Source: Nocardia donostiensis (GTDB taxonomy: Bacteria; Actinomycetota; Actinomycetes; Mycobacteriales; Mycobacteriaceae). From it: a stretch of DNA of 64,000 nucleotides. The notes under the pieces were generated by a model that did not search any database, was not told the origin of the DNA, and saw only the letters and a program-made list of their open reading frames with translations. Shown here one piece after another: positions 25,132-34,039 of this stretch; within the stretch, counting starts at the first letter, position 1, and each line of letters begins with the position of its first letter. The translations under genes and the position numbers were made by a program. The stretch covers positions 143,638-207,637 of the forward strand of contig NZ_MUKP01000004.1 in NCBI RefSeq assembly GCF_002081715.1, in the 5' to 3' direction.

Positions 25132-26607
25132 TCAGCGGCTGAGGGTTTCCTTCGCATGCGCCGGTACCGAGCGGCCTTCTGCTGCGCCCGCACCGGAGGG
25201 ATACGCGTCCGCTCCATGCGAGAACGAGGCAGTTTCGGGGCCGCGGGCGGGGCCGCGCTGGGCCCGCAGCCTGGGTAGTGCGCGTTCGATCGCCTCGATC
25301 AGCAGATCGGCCAGGTCGTGGCTGAACCCGTTGCGCACCACGATCCGCAGCACAGCCAGGTCCTCTCGGTCGGCGGGGAATGCGTAGGCGGGCACCAACC
25401 ACCCTTGTTCCCGCAGGGCAGCCGAAACGTCGAAGACCGAATACCCGGTTTCGCCCGGGGCAAGGGTGAACGCGAACACCGGGAGCTGGCGGCCGTCGGT
25501 GATGAGTTCGAACGGTCCCATCCGGGCGATCCGGTCGGCCAGATCAGCGGCGACCTCGCGGCAGTACTGCTGAATACGCCGATAACCGCTGCGCCCCAAG
25601 CGAAGAAACATGTAGTACTGGGCCACCACCTGGGCGCCGGGCCGGGAAAAGTTCAGCGCGAAGGTCGGCATCTGGCCGCCGAGATAGTTCACGCGGAACA
25701 CCAGGTCGTCGGGCAGCGCCTCGGGATCACGCCACAGCACCCAGCCCACGCCCGGATAGACGAGACCGTATTTGTGGCCGGAGGTGTTGATCGAGGCCAC
25801 GCGCGGCAGCCGGAAGTCCCATTCCAGGTCGGGATCGCAGAACGGTGCGAACATGGCTCCTGACGCACCGTCCACGTGCACCGGGATATCCCAGCCCTGC
25901 TCGGCCTGCACCCGGTCCAGCGCCGCGCAGATCTGCGCCACTGGCTCGTAACTGCCGTCGAAGGTGGAACCGAGGATCGCCACCACACCGACGGTGTTCT
26001 CGTCACAGCGGGCCACCGCCTCCTCGGCAGTGAGGTGAAAACGTGTGCCCGACATCGGCACCAGTCTCGGTTCGACATCCCAGTAGTCGGCGAACTTCTC
26101 CCAGCAGACCTGGACGTTGCTCCCCATCACCAGATTGGGGCGGTCGGCCTGCTGCCCGGCTGCCCGTCGCCGATGCTGCCACCGCCGTTTCAGCGCAAGC
26201 CCGGCCAGCATGCACGCCTCGCTGGAGCCGGTGGTGGAACAGCCGATGGTATTGTCCGGGTCCACGGCATGCCACAGATCGGCCAGCATCCGCACGCACC
26301 GCTGTTCCAGATCGGCGGTGCGCGGATATTCGTCCTTGTCGATCATGTTCTTGTCGAAGCATTCGCCCATCAGGGTGTGCGCGGTCGGCTCCATCCAGGT
26401 GGTGACGAAGGTGGCCAGGTTCAGCCGCGCATTACCGTCGAGCAACAGCTCGTCGTGCACCACCTGGTATGCGGTGTCGCTGTCCAGCCCACCTGCGGGC
26501 AGCCGGTTGCGCGGCACCTCGACCGGTTCCCGGGTGAACACCGGGTTCACGTGGATATCAGCGCGACGGCGATGCTCACCGGGGTGGGAAGGATGGGTCA
26601 ACGCCAT
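25132..26607 (-). CDS. gadB: Glutamate decarboxylase
   Basis: 491-residue PLP-dependent group II decarboxylase of the bacterial GAD type: VPRNRLPAGGLDSDTAYQVV start region, NLATFVTTWMEP, GCSTTGSSEACMLAGLALKR, HVDGASGAMFAPF, and the cofactor lysine Lys279 in NTSGHKYG. It converts glutamate to GABA, consuming a proton, in acid resistance or GABA metabolism. The start ATG 26607 has GGAGG upstream. No GadC antiporter gene is adjacent. The C-terminal tail of about 35 residues beyond the catalytic core is low complexity. Confidence 0.94.
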   Translation of the reverse strand: MALTHPSHPGEHRRRADIHVNPVFTREPVEVPRNRLPAGGLDSDTAYQVVHDELLLDGNARLNLATFVTTWMEPTAHTLMGECFDKNMIDKDEYPRTADLEQRCVRMLADLWHAVDPDNTIGCSTTGSSEACMLAGLALKRRWQHRRRAAGQQADRPNLVMGSNVQVCWEKFADYWDVEPRLVPMSGTRFHLTAEEAVARCDENTVGVVAILGSTFDGSYEPVAQICAALDRVQAEQGWDIPVHVDGASGAMFAPFCDPDLEWDFRLPRVASINTSGHKYGLVYPGVGWVLWRDPEALPDDLVFRVNYLGGQMPTFALNFSRPGAQVVAQYYMFLRLGRSGYRRIQQYCREVAADLADRIARMGPFELITDGRQLPVFAFTLAPGETGYSVFDVSAALREQGWLVPAYAFPADREDLAVLRIVVRNGFSHDLADLLIEAIERALPRLRAQRGPARGPETASFSHGADAYPSGAGAAEGRSVPAHAKETLSR

Positions 26608-26715
26608 GGAACCTCCACAGGGGCCGGGCCGGGCCGGGCAACCCCCAGCCACCGGGAGGTTGCCCCGGATCAGCGGGGGCAAACCGGGCGGCTCCGACCT
26701 GTGACAGCCACCTGA

Positions 26716-27390
26716 CTATTCGGATGTCGGCGCTGTTTCCGCCAGCAGGCGGCGTGCCCGGGCGATGGAGGCGTCGAGGTTGTCCCGGTGATCACCCATC
26801 CCGGCCAGCAGGTCGGCGGTGGCGGGCTGCACGATGCTGTCGATGACGTCCTGCTCGGCATCGAGATAGCCGGCGAGTTCGAGCAGGACCGCGCCGTGGA
26901 TCAGGCTCCATATCCGGCTGGCGACGATATTCGGGTCCTCGGCGCCGATCCGCCCGCTGGCGCGGATGCGTTCGACCACCTCGACGAGTTGCCCGAACGC
27001 GGCCTTTCCCGCGGGTCCCGCATCGGGTGGGGTCAGGTCGGCCGGTGGCGTGGACGGCGCAAGCCCGAACATCAGGCGGTAGCGCTGGGGGTGGGCGCGC
27101 GCGTAGGAGTGATAGGCCTCGCCGATCAGGAACAGGTCGGCGACCGGGTCGTCGGTACGCGGCATGGCGGCCATGGCCCGGTCGAAGCGGTGGAATGCTT
27201 CGATCACGATGGCGTGCACGAGGCCGGGCATTCCGTCGAAGTGGGTGTACACGGCCATGGTCGAAGCGCCGACCTCCGCGGCGATGCGGCGTGCCCGCAG
27301 CACCGCGGGTCCCTCGCTCTCCAATAGCCGCAGACCTGCTTCGATCATGCGGTTACGCTGACTTGTCACTACCGCACCAGCCTCGTTCAT
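26716..27390 (-). CDS. TetR family regulator of the carotenoid oxygenase locus
   Basis: 224 residues with a TetR helix-turn-helix (RMIEAGLRLLESEGPAVLRA, EVGASTMAVYTHFDGMPGLV) and a WHG-type C-terminal domain. The start ATG 27390 is embedded in the first of three operator-like palindromes (27389-27401), which argues for autoregulation and possibly a leaderless transcript. It is divergent from the carotenoid oxygenase gene, which is the evident target. Confidence 0.92.
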   Translation of the reverse strand: MNEAGAVVTSQRNRMIEAGLRLLESEGPAVLRARRIAAEVGASTMAVYTHFDGMPGLVHAIVIEAFHRFDRAMAAMPRTDDPVADLFLIGEAYHSYARAHPQRYRLMFGLAPSTPPADLTPPDAGPAGKAAFGQLVEVVERIRASGRIGAEDPNIVASRIWSLIHGAVLLELAGYLDAEQDVIDSIVQPATADLLAGMGDHRDNLDASIARARRLLAETAPTSE

Positions 27391-27401
27391 AACAAAGTTA
27401 T
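27389..27401. promoter_or_regulatory. TetR operator copy 1
   Basis: ATAACAAAGTTAT, one mismatch from the perfect palindrome of copies 2 and 3. It overlaps the TetR start codon. Confidence 0.75.
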
Positions 27402-27444
27402 AGCACTTGCCCGCCCCTGCGGAACATCCCGTTGGCAACAGCTC

Positions 27445-27457
27445 ATAACTTAGTTAT
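27445..27457. promoter_or_regulatory. TetR operator copy 2
   Basis: ATAACT-T-AGTTAT, perfect palindrome, 6-base arms. Centre 56 bp from copy 1 and 23 bp from copy 3. Confidence 0.8.
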
Positions 27458-27467
27458 AGTCCCTCGT

Positions 27468-27480
27468 ATAACTAAGTTAT
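27468..27480. promoter_or_regulatory. TetR operator copy 3
   Basis: ATAACT-A-AGTTAT, perfect palindrome. It lies 16 nt upstream of the carotenoid oxygenase ATG, so binding would block its expression. Confidence 0.8.
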
Positions 27481-27496
27481 TGGATTGAGGGAAGCC

Positions 27497-28939
27497 ATGA
27501 ACAACCGATATCTCGAGGGCGTATTCGCCCCGATCCACCAGGAACACACACTCACCGACCTGACGGTCACCGGCACGATCCCCGACTACCTGGACGGCCG
27601 CTACCTACGCAACGGACCCAACCCGGTGGGCGAACTCGACCCGGCCTTCTACCACTGGTTCCTCGGCGACGGCATGGTGCACGGGATCCGCATCCGCGAC
27701 GGCCGCGCCGAGTGGTACCGCAACCGCTGGATCCGCGGCTCGGCCACCGCGACAGCGCTGGGCGAGGAGCCGATACTGGGCGAACGCGCCCCGGGAATCG
27801 GCGCGAACACCAACGTGATCGGTCACGCGGGACGCACCCTGGCACTGATCGAAGCGGGCGCCTCCTCAATAGAACTCGGCGACGAACTCGACACCATCGG
27901 CGTCTGCGATTTCGACGGCACCGTGCCCGGCGGCTACACCGCCCACCCCAAACGCGACCCGATCACCGGGGAACTGCACGCAGTGTCGTATTCGTTCGCC
28001 CGCGCAAACACGGTGCAGTACACCGTCGTCGGCGTCGACGGCCGCGCTCGCCACACCGTCGATATCGAGGTCTCCGGGATGCCGTTGATGCACGACTTCT
28101 CGCTGACCGAACAGTATGTGGTGCTCTACGATCTGCCGGTCACCTTCGACCCGACAGAACTGAAAGAACTGCACGATGCCGGGCCGCTGCTGGCTGCCAC
28201 CCCGATGCCCGAACCGGCCCGGCTGGTACTGCAAGCGATTGCCGGGCGCGTCCGCATCCCCGACCCGCAGACCGCAAACGCGGCGCGTGACCTGCGGCTG
28301 CCCTACCGGTGGAACCCGAACTATCCGGCCCGTATCGGGGTCATGCCCCGCGACGGTGGCAATACCGATATCCGTTGGTTCGAGGTGGACCCGTGCTGGG
28401 TGTTTCATCCCATGAACGCCTACGACGACGAGGACACGGTCGTGCTCGAGGTGGTGCGGTACCCGACGATGTTCGACCGGGATCGCACCGGCCCGGAGGA
28501 GGGCACGCCCGCACTGGACCGGTGGCGTATCGACCTCACCTCCGGCGCCGTTCGCCTGGACCGGCTCGACGACCGACCACAGGAATTCCCGCGCGTAGAC
28601 GAACGGCTGACCGGCCGCCGCCACCGCTTCGGTTACGCGGCCGCAGTCGGCGACGGTGTGCAGCCCACCGGGACCCTGCTCAAACACGACACACTGCGCG
28701 GCACCACCCTGGCCCGCCATTTCGGTCCGCAGACGCAGGTGGGCGAGTTCGTCTTCCATCCCGCCGCACCCGATGCGCTCGAAGACGACGGCGTGCTCAT
28801 GGGTTTCGTCTACGACGCCGACACCGACCGCAGCAGCCTGCAGTTGCTCGACGCCGGAAGCCTCGACACCGTCGCCGCCGTACACCTCCCCCATCGGGTT
28901 CCCGCCGGATTCCACGGCAACTGGATTCCCACCGAATAA
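27497..28939 (+). CDS. Carotenoid oxygenase (RPE65/CCD family)
   Basis: 480-residue beta-propeller non-heme iron dioxygenase. The four iron-binding histidines are visible: His150 (GGYTAHPKRD), His199 (PLMHDFSLT), His304 (VFHPMNAYD) and His473 (GFHGNW) near the C-terminus. DGRYLRNGPNPVGELD and HWFLGDGMVHGIRI are the usual N-terminal blocks. It cleaves a C=C bond of carotenoids, apocarotenoids, stilbenes or lignin-like phenylpropenes. The start ATG 27497 follows GAGGGAAG. Repressed, by layout, by the divergent TetR through three operators. Confidence 0.94.
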   Translation: MNNRYLEGVFAPIHQEHTLTDLTVTGTIPDYLDGRYLRNGPNPVGELDPAFYHWFLGDGMVHGIRIRDGRAEWYRNRWIRGSATATALGEEPILGERAPGIGANTNVIGHAGRTLALIEAGASSIELGDELDTIGVCDFDGTVPGGYTAHPKRDPITGELHAVSYSFARANTVQYTVVGVDGRARHTVDIEVSGMPLMHDFSLTEQYVVLYDLPVTFDPTELKELHDAGPLLAATPMPEPARLVLQAIAGRVRIPDPQTANAARDLRLPYRWNPNYPARIGVMPRDGGNTDIRWFEVDPCWVFHPMNAYDDEDTVVLEVVRYPTMFDRDRTGPEEGTPALDRWRIDLTSGAVRLDRLDDRPQEFPRVDERLTGRRHRFGYAAAVGDGVQPTGTLLKHDTLRGTTLARHFGPQTQVGEFVFHPAAPDALEDDGVLMGFVYDADTDRSSLQLLDAGSLDTVAAVHLPHRVPAGFHGNWIPTE

Positions 28940-28987
28940 CCGAGCCCAGCGACCCATCCATCCACTCATCCTCACACCGGAGGACTC

Positions 28988-29518
28988 ATGTTCACCACTG
29001 TCGCCATGTTGTTGGTTCCCACCCTGATCTTCCGCGCACTCGGCGCTTTCGGCGTGTCGAGGTTCGCCGGCTGGCGCCTCTCGTTCACCCACGGGCTGGC
29101 GGTCATGCTACTGATGACCGGCCTCGCCCATTTCATGCCCGACAGCGTGGAGGTGATGCCCGGCCACGACGATCTCACCGCGATGGTGCCGTCGTTCGTC
29201 CCGTTCCCCGACTTCATGGTCTACCTCACCGGCGTCCTGGAAATCGCTTGCGCGGTCGGGCTTTTCTTCGCCAGCACCCGCACACTGTCCGCGGCCACCC
29301 TCATCGTGCTGTTCATCGTGATGCTCCCCGCCAACATCAATGCCGCCGTCAACGACATCCCGTTCGATGGCGACCCAGCCACGCCCCTGTGGTTCCGCAT
29401 CCCGGAACAGCTGGTGTACATCGCGGTGGCGTTCGGTGCGATCACCATCGCAGGCAACGGGTGGGCACGCCGACTGCCGAACCCGGGCAGGCTCGCAGTA
29501 AGCCCCACGCAGAATTGA
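28988..29518 (+). CDS. DoxX-like membrane protein
   Basis: 176 residues with four hydrophobic segments (about 4-20, 33-46, 76-110 and 137-155) and the LTGVLEIACAVGLFF segment typical of DoxX-like proteins. It follows the carotenoid oxygenase by 48 nt and is probably in its operon. Its TGA stop (29516-29518) coincides with the right end of the adjoining IS element, so the original C-terminus may have been slightly different. Confidence 0.85.
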   Translation: MFTTVAMLLVPTLIFRALGAFGVSRFAGWRLSFTHGLAVMLLMTGLAHFMPDSVEVMPGHDDLTAMVPSFVPFPDFMVYLTGVLEIACAVGLFFASTRTLSAATLIVLFIVMLPANINAAVNDIPFDGDPATPLWFRIPEQLVYIAVAFGAITIAGNGWARRLPNPGRLAVSPTQN

Positions 29519-29640
29519 CGTCCTCCCCGGCCGTTCACTGAAGGCAGGGGATTCCTCCTGAACCTTGCGGTTCTGCGGTGGGTTCCTGTTTCACAAAGTC
29601 TCGCCTCCCGCTCACGCGGCAGGGCTTACGGTCTCTCCGC
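29514..29640 (-). ncRNA. Putative omega (right-end guide) RNA region of tnpB
   Basis: By family knowledge, TnpB elements encode a guide RNA from the 3' end of tnpB through the right end. The stretch contains GC-rich inverted repeats around GGAATCCCCTGCC and CCGGGGAGG that could form its scaffold. Any guide would be read from the flank beyond 29514, that is, from the DoxX gene. No RNA boundary can be fixed from the sequence. Confidence 0.4.
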
Positions 29641-30759
29641 AGGCGTTCAACCTCTCGGCCCGCCCGGCCGCGAGAATATTCGTGGCCGCGTTCACATCGC
29701 GGTCATGCGTGATGCCACAGGTGCATGTCCATTCCCGGACGTGCAACGGTTTCTTCCCACCCAGCGCTCCGCAGGCGGAACACAGTTGGGTGGAGAGGAA
29801 CCAGCGGTCGACCCTCGAGAAGTGCCGCCCGTACCGGTGGGCTTTCTCCTCCAGCATGCGGGTGAACATCCCCACCCCGCGTCGTGAACCGACTTCGCCA
29901 ACCGGGTGCGCGCCAGTCCTGTGATGCACAAGTCCTCGACGTACACCGCTTGGTTCTCGCGAATAATGCGTGTCGAATGCTTGTGCGCCCAGTCCCGGCG
30001 CGTATCGGCCACCCTGGCGTGTGCCTTGGCGACCCTGACACGGGCTTTCACCCGATTCTGTGAGCCCTTCTGTTTGCGCGACAACGCGCGTTGAGCTTTC
30101 CTCAACCGCCGTTCGGCCTGCCGCAGGAACCGCGGCGAGGCGATCATTTTCCCGTTGGACAGCACCGCGAACGTCGACAAACCGAGGTCGATACCCACCT
30201 CGGTGTCCACGTGCGGCAACGATTGGTCGTCGACCCGGACGACGAACGAGGCGAAATAGCGACCCGCCGCGTTCCTGATCACCGTCACCGACGACGGCTC
30301 CGACGGCAGGTCCCGCGAGCACGCCACCTTCACATCGCCGATCTTCGGCAACCGCAGCTTCCCGCCCGCCGTAACCGCGAACCGGGAGTTCTTGGTGAAC
30401 CGAATCGCTTGCCGATGGTCGCGACGGGACCGGAACCGGGGCGGGCCGATCCGCGCCCCCTTGCGTTTCCCGCTGACCGAGGCGAAGAAATTCCGGTAAG
30501 CGGTGTTCAGGTCGGCGAGTGCTTGTTGCAGCACCACCAACGACACCTCGGACAGCCACACCCGGTCGGGATCTTTCTTCGCTGCGCTCAACGCCTTCGA
30601 CAACTCGGCATCGGTCGCATACGGCAGACCCTCGCGGAGCGCGGTCTTGCGGGCGGCGAGTGCGTCGTTGTACACCACCCTCGCGCACCCGAACGCTCGA
30701 GCCAACGCTACCTGTTGGCCGGGCGTCGGGTAGACGCGGAAGTTGTACCGCAACTGCAC
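29612..30759 (-). pseudogene. tnpB: tnpB, RuvC-like RNA-guided endonuclease, frameshifted
   Basis: The N-terminal frame starts at GTG 30759 (MQLRYNFRVYPTPGQQ) and includes the first RuvC aspartate (GIDLGLSTF) and the RuvC glutamate (VYVEDL). After KSVHDAGWG it runs into nonsense. The remainder (MFTRMLEEKAHRYGRHFSRV, the zinc motif CSACGALGG...CTCGI, and the last RuvC aspartate in HDRDVNAATNI) continues in another frame to 29612. Restoring one G in the run at about 29870-29874 joins the two into a normal TnpB of roughly 380 residues. It is a single-base deletion in a homopolymer: a pseudogene, a sequencing error, or less likely a programmed frameshift. Confidence 0.85.
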
Positions 30760-31050
30760 ATCTCAGTTGTATCACAGTGGGTTGACAACCGATTTGCTGA
30801 TGAGTAAAAGGGTTGCCCGGTTCAGGGCACGCTCGGGCCGCGGCGGTCCTCCCGCGTGGGCTTTCACCACCGCCCTGAAGGACGGCGCACCAGCCCACAT
30901 TTTGGTAGCGGATAATTCGTATACCCGGACAGCGTCCACCTGTCCGCTCGGCGTGCTTATGCTCCCACCGAGCGGGTAAAGCGTTCGTGGCACTGCGCGG
31001 GACCGCGACGAGCTGAGACAGAACAACCCACGTGTGAACAAGGAGCGCAT

Positions 31051-31914
31051 ATGTCTGATATTGCGAAAGTCACCGTGCTGGGGACCGGGGTGCTCGGTTC
31101 GCAGATCGCCTATCAGACCGCCTACAGCGGGTTCGACGTAGTCGCCTACGACATCAGCGACGAGGCACTCGAACAGGCGAAGAAGCGGTTCGCGCAGCTG
31201 GCCGTCACCTACAAGGGGCAGGTGAAAGGCGCGGCGGACGGCAAGGCGGACGCGGCGCTGGCGCGGGTCACCTTCTCCTCGGATCTGGGTGCGGCGGCCG
31301 CCGATGCGGATCTGGTGATCGAGGCCATCCCGGAGAAGCTGAGCTTGAAGCAGGAAACCTACCGCGAACTGGGCACTCTGGCCCCGCAGCGGACGATTTT
31401 CGCCACCAACTCCTCGACGCTGCTGCCCAGCGACATGATGGAAGCCACGGGCCGCCCGGACCGGTTCCTCGCACTGCATTTCGCCAACCACGTGTGGTTG
31501 AACAACACCGCCGAGGTGATGGGCACTACGCACACCGACCCGGCCGTCTACCGTACGGTCGCCGAGTTCGCCGCCGAGATCGGGATGGTGCCGATCGAAC
31601 TCAAAAAGGAGAAAGCAGGCTATGTGCTGAACTCGCTGCTGGTGCCGTTCCTCGCCGCCGCCGGGGAACTGCTGATCGGCGGTTACGCCGACCCGGAGAC
31701 GGTGGACAAGACATGGCGTATCGGTACCGGTGCGCCGCTGGGTCCGTTCCAGATCTACGACATCGTCGGACTGAAGACGGTGTACAACATCAGCATCGAG
31801 GGTGACGAGCAGCAGCAGGCTTTCGCGAAGTACCTCGACGAGAACTTCATCCAGAAAGGGAAGCTCGGCCTCGCCACCGGTGAAGGGTTCTACAAGTATC
31901 CGGGGCCGCAGTAA
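31051..31914 (+). CDS. 3-hydroxyacyl-CoA dehydrogenase, NAD-binding
   Basis: 287 residues. A Rossmann GxGxxG motif (LGTGVLGSQ, residues 10-18) is followed by Asp35 (AYDIS), typical of NAD preference, then NSSTLLPSD, HFANHVW with the catalytic histidine, and the C-terminal helical domain ending GEGFYKYPG. It oxidises 3-hydroxyacyl-CoA in beta-oxidation or a related short-chain pathway. AAGGAG precedes the ATG. It is a single gene, convergent with CapA (4-nt gap). Confidence 0.93.
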   Translation: MSDIAKVTVLGTGVLGSQIAYQTAYSGFDVVAYDISDEALEQAKKRFAQLAVTYKGQVKGAADGKADAALARVTFSSDLGAAAADADLVIEAIPEKLSLKQETYRELGTLAPQRTIFATNSSTLLPSDMMEATGRPDRFLALHFANHVWLNNTAEVMGTTHTDPAVYRTVAEFAAEIGMVPIELKKEKAGYVLNSLLVPFLAAAGELLIGGYADPETVDKTWRIGTGAPLGPFQIYDIVGLKTVYNISIEGDEQQQAFAKYLDENFIQKGKLGLATGEGFYKYPGPQ

Positions 31915-31918
31915 TTGT

Positions 31919-33031
31919 TCAGGTCGGCGCCACCGAAAGCAGACCGTCCGCATCCCACCCGATCCTGGTGCGGAAGCGTCTGCTGATGTGTTCAACGGTG
32001 GCCCTGAGCCATTCTGCCTCGTCGCGGGCGGCCCGCTCGAGACGTATCCGCCGCACCCGCAGCGGGAGCAGGCGCAGACCGGTCAGTACGCCGCGATCGA
32101 GGGAGACCAGATACAGCAGCCGCAGCTGATTGCGGTAGAACTCGTGGCCACCGATGCCCTCGTAATCGTCGATGACGTCACCGCAGCCGTACAGGATCGG
32201 TTTCCCCCGATGGATCTCGATCGGCCGCGGGTGGTGGGACGAATGCCCGTGCACCACATCGACCCCGGCGTCGATCATCCGGTGCGCGAACTGCGTTTCG
32301 CTCAACCCGACTCCGTATCCCCAGTTCGGCCCCCAATGCACCGACACCACGGTGAGATCGTCGCTGCCTGCTTCCGCGGTCACCGCCGCAGCCACCGCAT
32401 CGGCCGTGTGCCCGGACAGGTCGTCGAGCAACCAGACCCCGGCTCGATCCCCGCGCGCCGCCCAGGACGCGGGAACCCCGCTCGACCCCGCCGCGACCGA
32501 GACGACCAGCACGCGACGAGCGGCGCCGACCGGCAGCACAACCGGGCGCCGGGCCGCTGCAATATCCGCACCCGCTCCCGTGTGATGTATTCCCGCGGCC
32601 TCCAGTGCGGCGAGGGTATCGGCCAGCCCCCGTTCCCCGAAGTCGAGGATATGGTTGTTGGCCAGCGCGCAGACGTCGGGCCGGATCGCGGCCAGCGCCG
32701 CCACATTGCCCGGATGCATCCGATAGTGGATGCCCTTGAACGGCGCGAAGTCGCCGTCGCCGGTGATCGTGGTCTCCAGGTTCAGCAATCGGATATCGGG
32801 GGCGAGTTCGTCCAGGACCGCGAGCGCCTCACCCCACGGCCAGCCGAATTCGACGGGCCGCGGAATCGGCCCGTTCGCCCGTTCGGCGAGTTCGGCGTAC
32901 TGCCGGGCGTCGCGGACGTATCCCTCGCGCAGTTCCGGGCTCCCCGGATACGGCAGGACCTGGTCGACGCCGCGCCCGAGCATGACGTCGCCGCCCAGCA
33001 GCACCGTCACCGGAGCCCGATCACCGTCCAC
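31919..33031 (-). CDS. CapA family protein (poly-gamma-glutamate synthesis-type metallophosphatase fold)
   Basis: 370 residues with CapA features: VTVLLGGDVMLGRGVDQVL at the N-terminus, LNLETTIT, LANNHILDFG, TVVSVHWGPNWGYG, HGHSSHHPRPIEIHRGKPIL and YGCGDVIDDY. The Asp/His/Asn set is that of calcineurin-like phosphoesterases. No signal peptide is visible. CapB/CapC genes are not adjacent, so a role in capsule synthesis is not supported here. The start is GTG 33031; the SHOCT gene ends 10 nt upstream. Confidence 0.9.
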   Translation of the reverse strand: MDGDRAPVTVLLGGDVMLGRGVDQVLPYPGSPELREGYVRDARQYAELAERANGPIPRPVEFGWPWGEALAVLDELAPDIRLLNLETTITGDGDFAPFKGIHYRMHPGNVAALAAIRPDVCALANNHILDFGERGLADTLAALEAAGIHHTGAGADIAAARRPVVLPVGAARRVLVVSVAAGSSGVPASWAARGDRAGVWLLDDLSGHTADAVAAAVTAEAGSDDLTVVSVHWGPNWGYGVGLSETQFAHRMIDAGVDVVHGHSSHHPRPIEIHRGKPILYGCGDVIDDYEGIGGHEFYRNQLRLLYLVSLDRGVLTGLRLLPLRVRRIRLERAARDEAEWLRATVEHISRRFRTRIGWDADGLLSVAPT

Positions 33032-33041
33032 AACGCGCGGA

Positions 33042-33458
33042 CTACCGAATCGGTAGATCGTTTCGCTGCGAAACGTTCCCCGCCAGCGCGTTCGCTTTGA
33101 GCTGCTCGAACTCGGCGTCGGTGATGGCGCCCGAGTCCTGGAGCGCTTTGGCGTCGGTGATCTGCGCGGCAGGCGATTTTCCGGCCACCTGCCTGATGTA
33201 CTCCTCGGCGGCCCGTTGGTCGTCTCGCCGCGCCGCCTGTGCCCGCTCCGCCATACTGCGACCGCGGGCGATGAGGTACCCGAACGCGGTCAGATACGGC
33301 AGCACCACCAGACCCACGATCCACAGGACCTTGGCGAAACCGGAGAGGCTGTGGTCACGGAACAGGTCGACCAGAATCTGAAACAACACCACCAGATACG
33401 CCACGAAGGCGAAGACGACGATCGTGTACCAGAGCAGGTCCCAGAACGAATCGAACAT
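33042..33458 (-). CDS. PLDc_N/SHOCT domain membrane protein
   Basis: 138 residues. Two N-terminal transmembrane segments (about 7-29 and 43-63), in the pattern of the phospholipase D N-terminal module, are followed by a charged helix and a C-terminal SHOCT motif (AKALQDSGAITDAEFEQLKA). Function unknown. The start ATG 33458 is chosen because the upstream extension has no coding character. It is upstream of capA with a 10-nt gap, suggesting co-transcription. Confidence 0.88.
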   Translation of the reverse strand: MFDSFWDLLWYTIVVFAFVAYLVVLFQILVDLFRDHSLSGFAKVLWIVGLVVLPYLTAFGYLIARGRSMAERAQAARRDDQRAAEEYIRQVAGKSPAAQITDAKALQDSGAITDAEFEQLKANALAGNVSQRNDLPIR

Positions 33459-33679
33459 GTGCGCACCTCCCGCGAGTGGACCGATGACCGCACCGAGGCC
33501 CTCGGATGTGACACTGCTGTTCTCGTGATGTCGAGCATTGCATCGCCTCATCGGCCCGCGACAGGGAACAAATACCCCTATTTCGGCAGGTCACTCGCGC
33601 TTCGGTGTGCTGCCCGTTGGTTTCGGTGCCCGGAAACCGGGCACACGGCGCGAAAGGACGCAGTGCGAGGAGGACAGTT

Positions 33680-34015
33680 ATGTGGCGATACGCAGCACGG
33701 ACCATCACCGCCTCGGCCGCGGCGGCCGCGCTCACCGGACTAGGCATCGGGACCGCCATGGCAGTGCCCACCCTTTCCGCCGATGACACCGAAGAGGGCA
33801 CGATCGCCGTCGGCAGCGCCCCGGAGCGGGAAACCTGGTCGTGCCTGCTGCTGGGTGCGGCCGAGGCAGGCGGCCCACGCGTCGATATGGCCCAGGTGGG
33901 TGACAGCCGCGGCGGTTTCGCGCCGGGCAGCACCGTAGCCGCGGGGTGCGTGGGGCCGCAGGCGCCGATGATCACCGTGGTGACCGGCGTGACGTCCCTC
34001 GACGACGCGGACTGA
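33680..34015 (+). CDS. Small secreted protein
   Basis: 111 residues with a clear Sec signal peptide (MWRYAARTITASAAAAALTG then LGIGTAMA, cleavage after TAMA-VP). The mature part is about 80 residues with two cysteines (in WSCLLLG and AAGCVGPQ) that can form a disulfide. No known family is recognised. GAGGAGGAC precedes the ATG by six bases. Single gene. Confidence 0.82.
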   Translation: MWRYAARTITASAAAAALTGLGIGTAMAVPTLSADDTEEGTIAVGSAPERETWSCLLLGAAEAGGPRVDMAQVGDSRGGFAPGSTVAAGCVGPQAPMITVVTGVTSLDDAD

Positions 34016-34039
34016 CCCGCCTGCGTGGTTCGCTGTCGC

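Larger units (their letters stand above)
29514..30800 (-). mobile_element. IS200/IS605-type (IS1341-like) element with tnpB only
   Basis: The element carries a tnpB-type gene on the minus strand and no tnpA. Behind the gene (29519-29611) lies sequence typical of the right end of such elements: on the element's top strand it reads GGAATCCCCTGCCTTCAG, a spacer, GGGGAGGACGTCAA. The right boundary is therefore near 29514. The left boundary is not certain; it lies somewhere upstream of the gene start between about 30770 and 31000. No flanking target duplication is expected for this family. Confidence 0.75.

Noticed and set aside
30800..31000. Inverted repeats upstream of tnpB as a second small mobile element
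   Set aside because: They probably belong to the left end of the same element; no gene or clear boundary supports a separate one.
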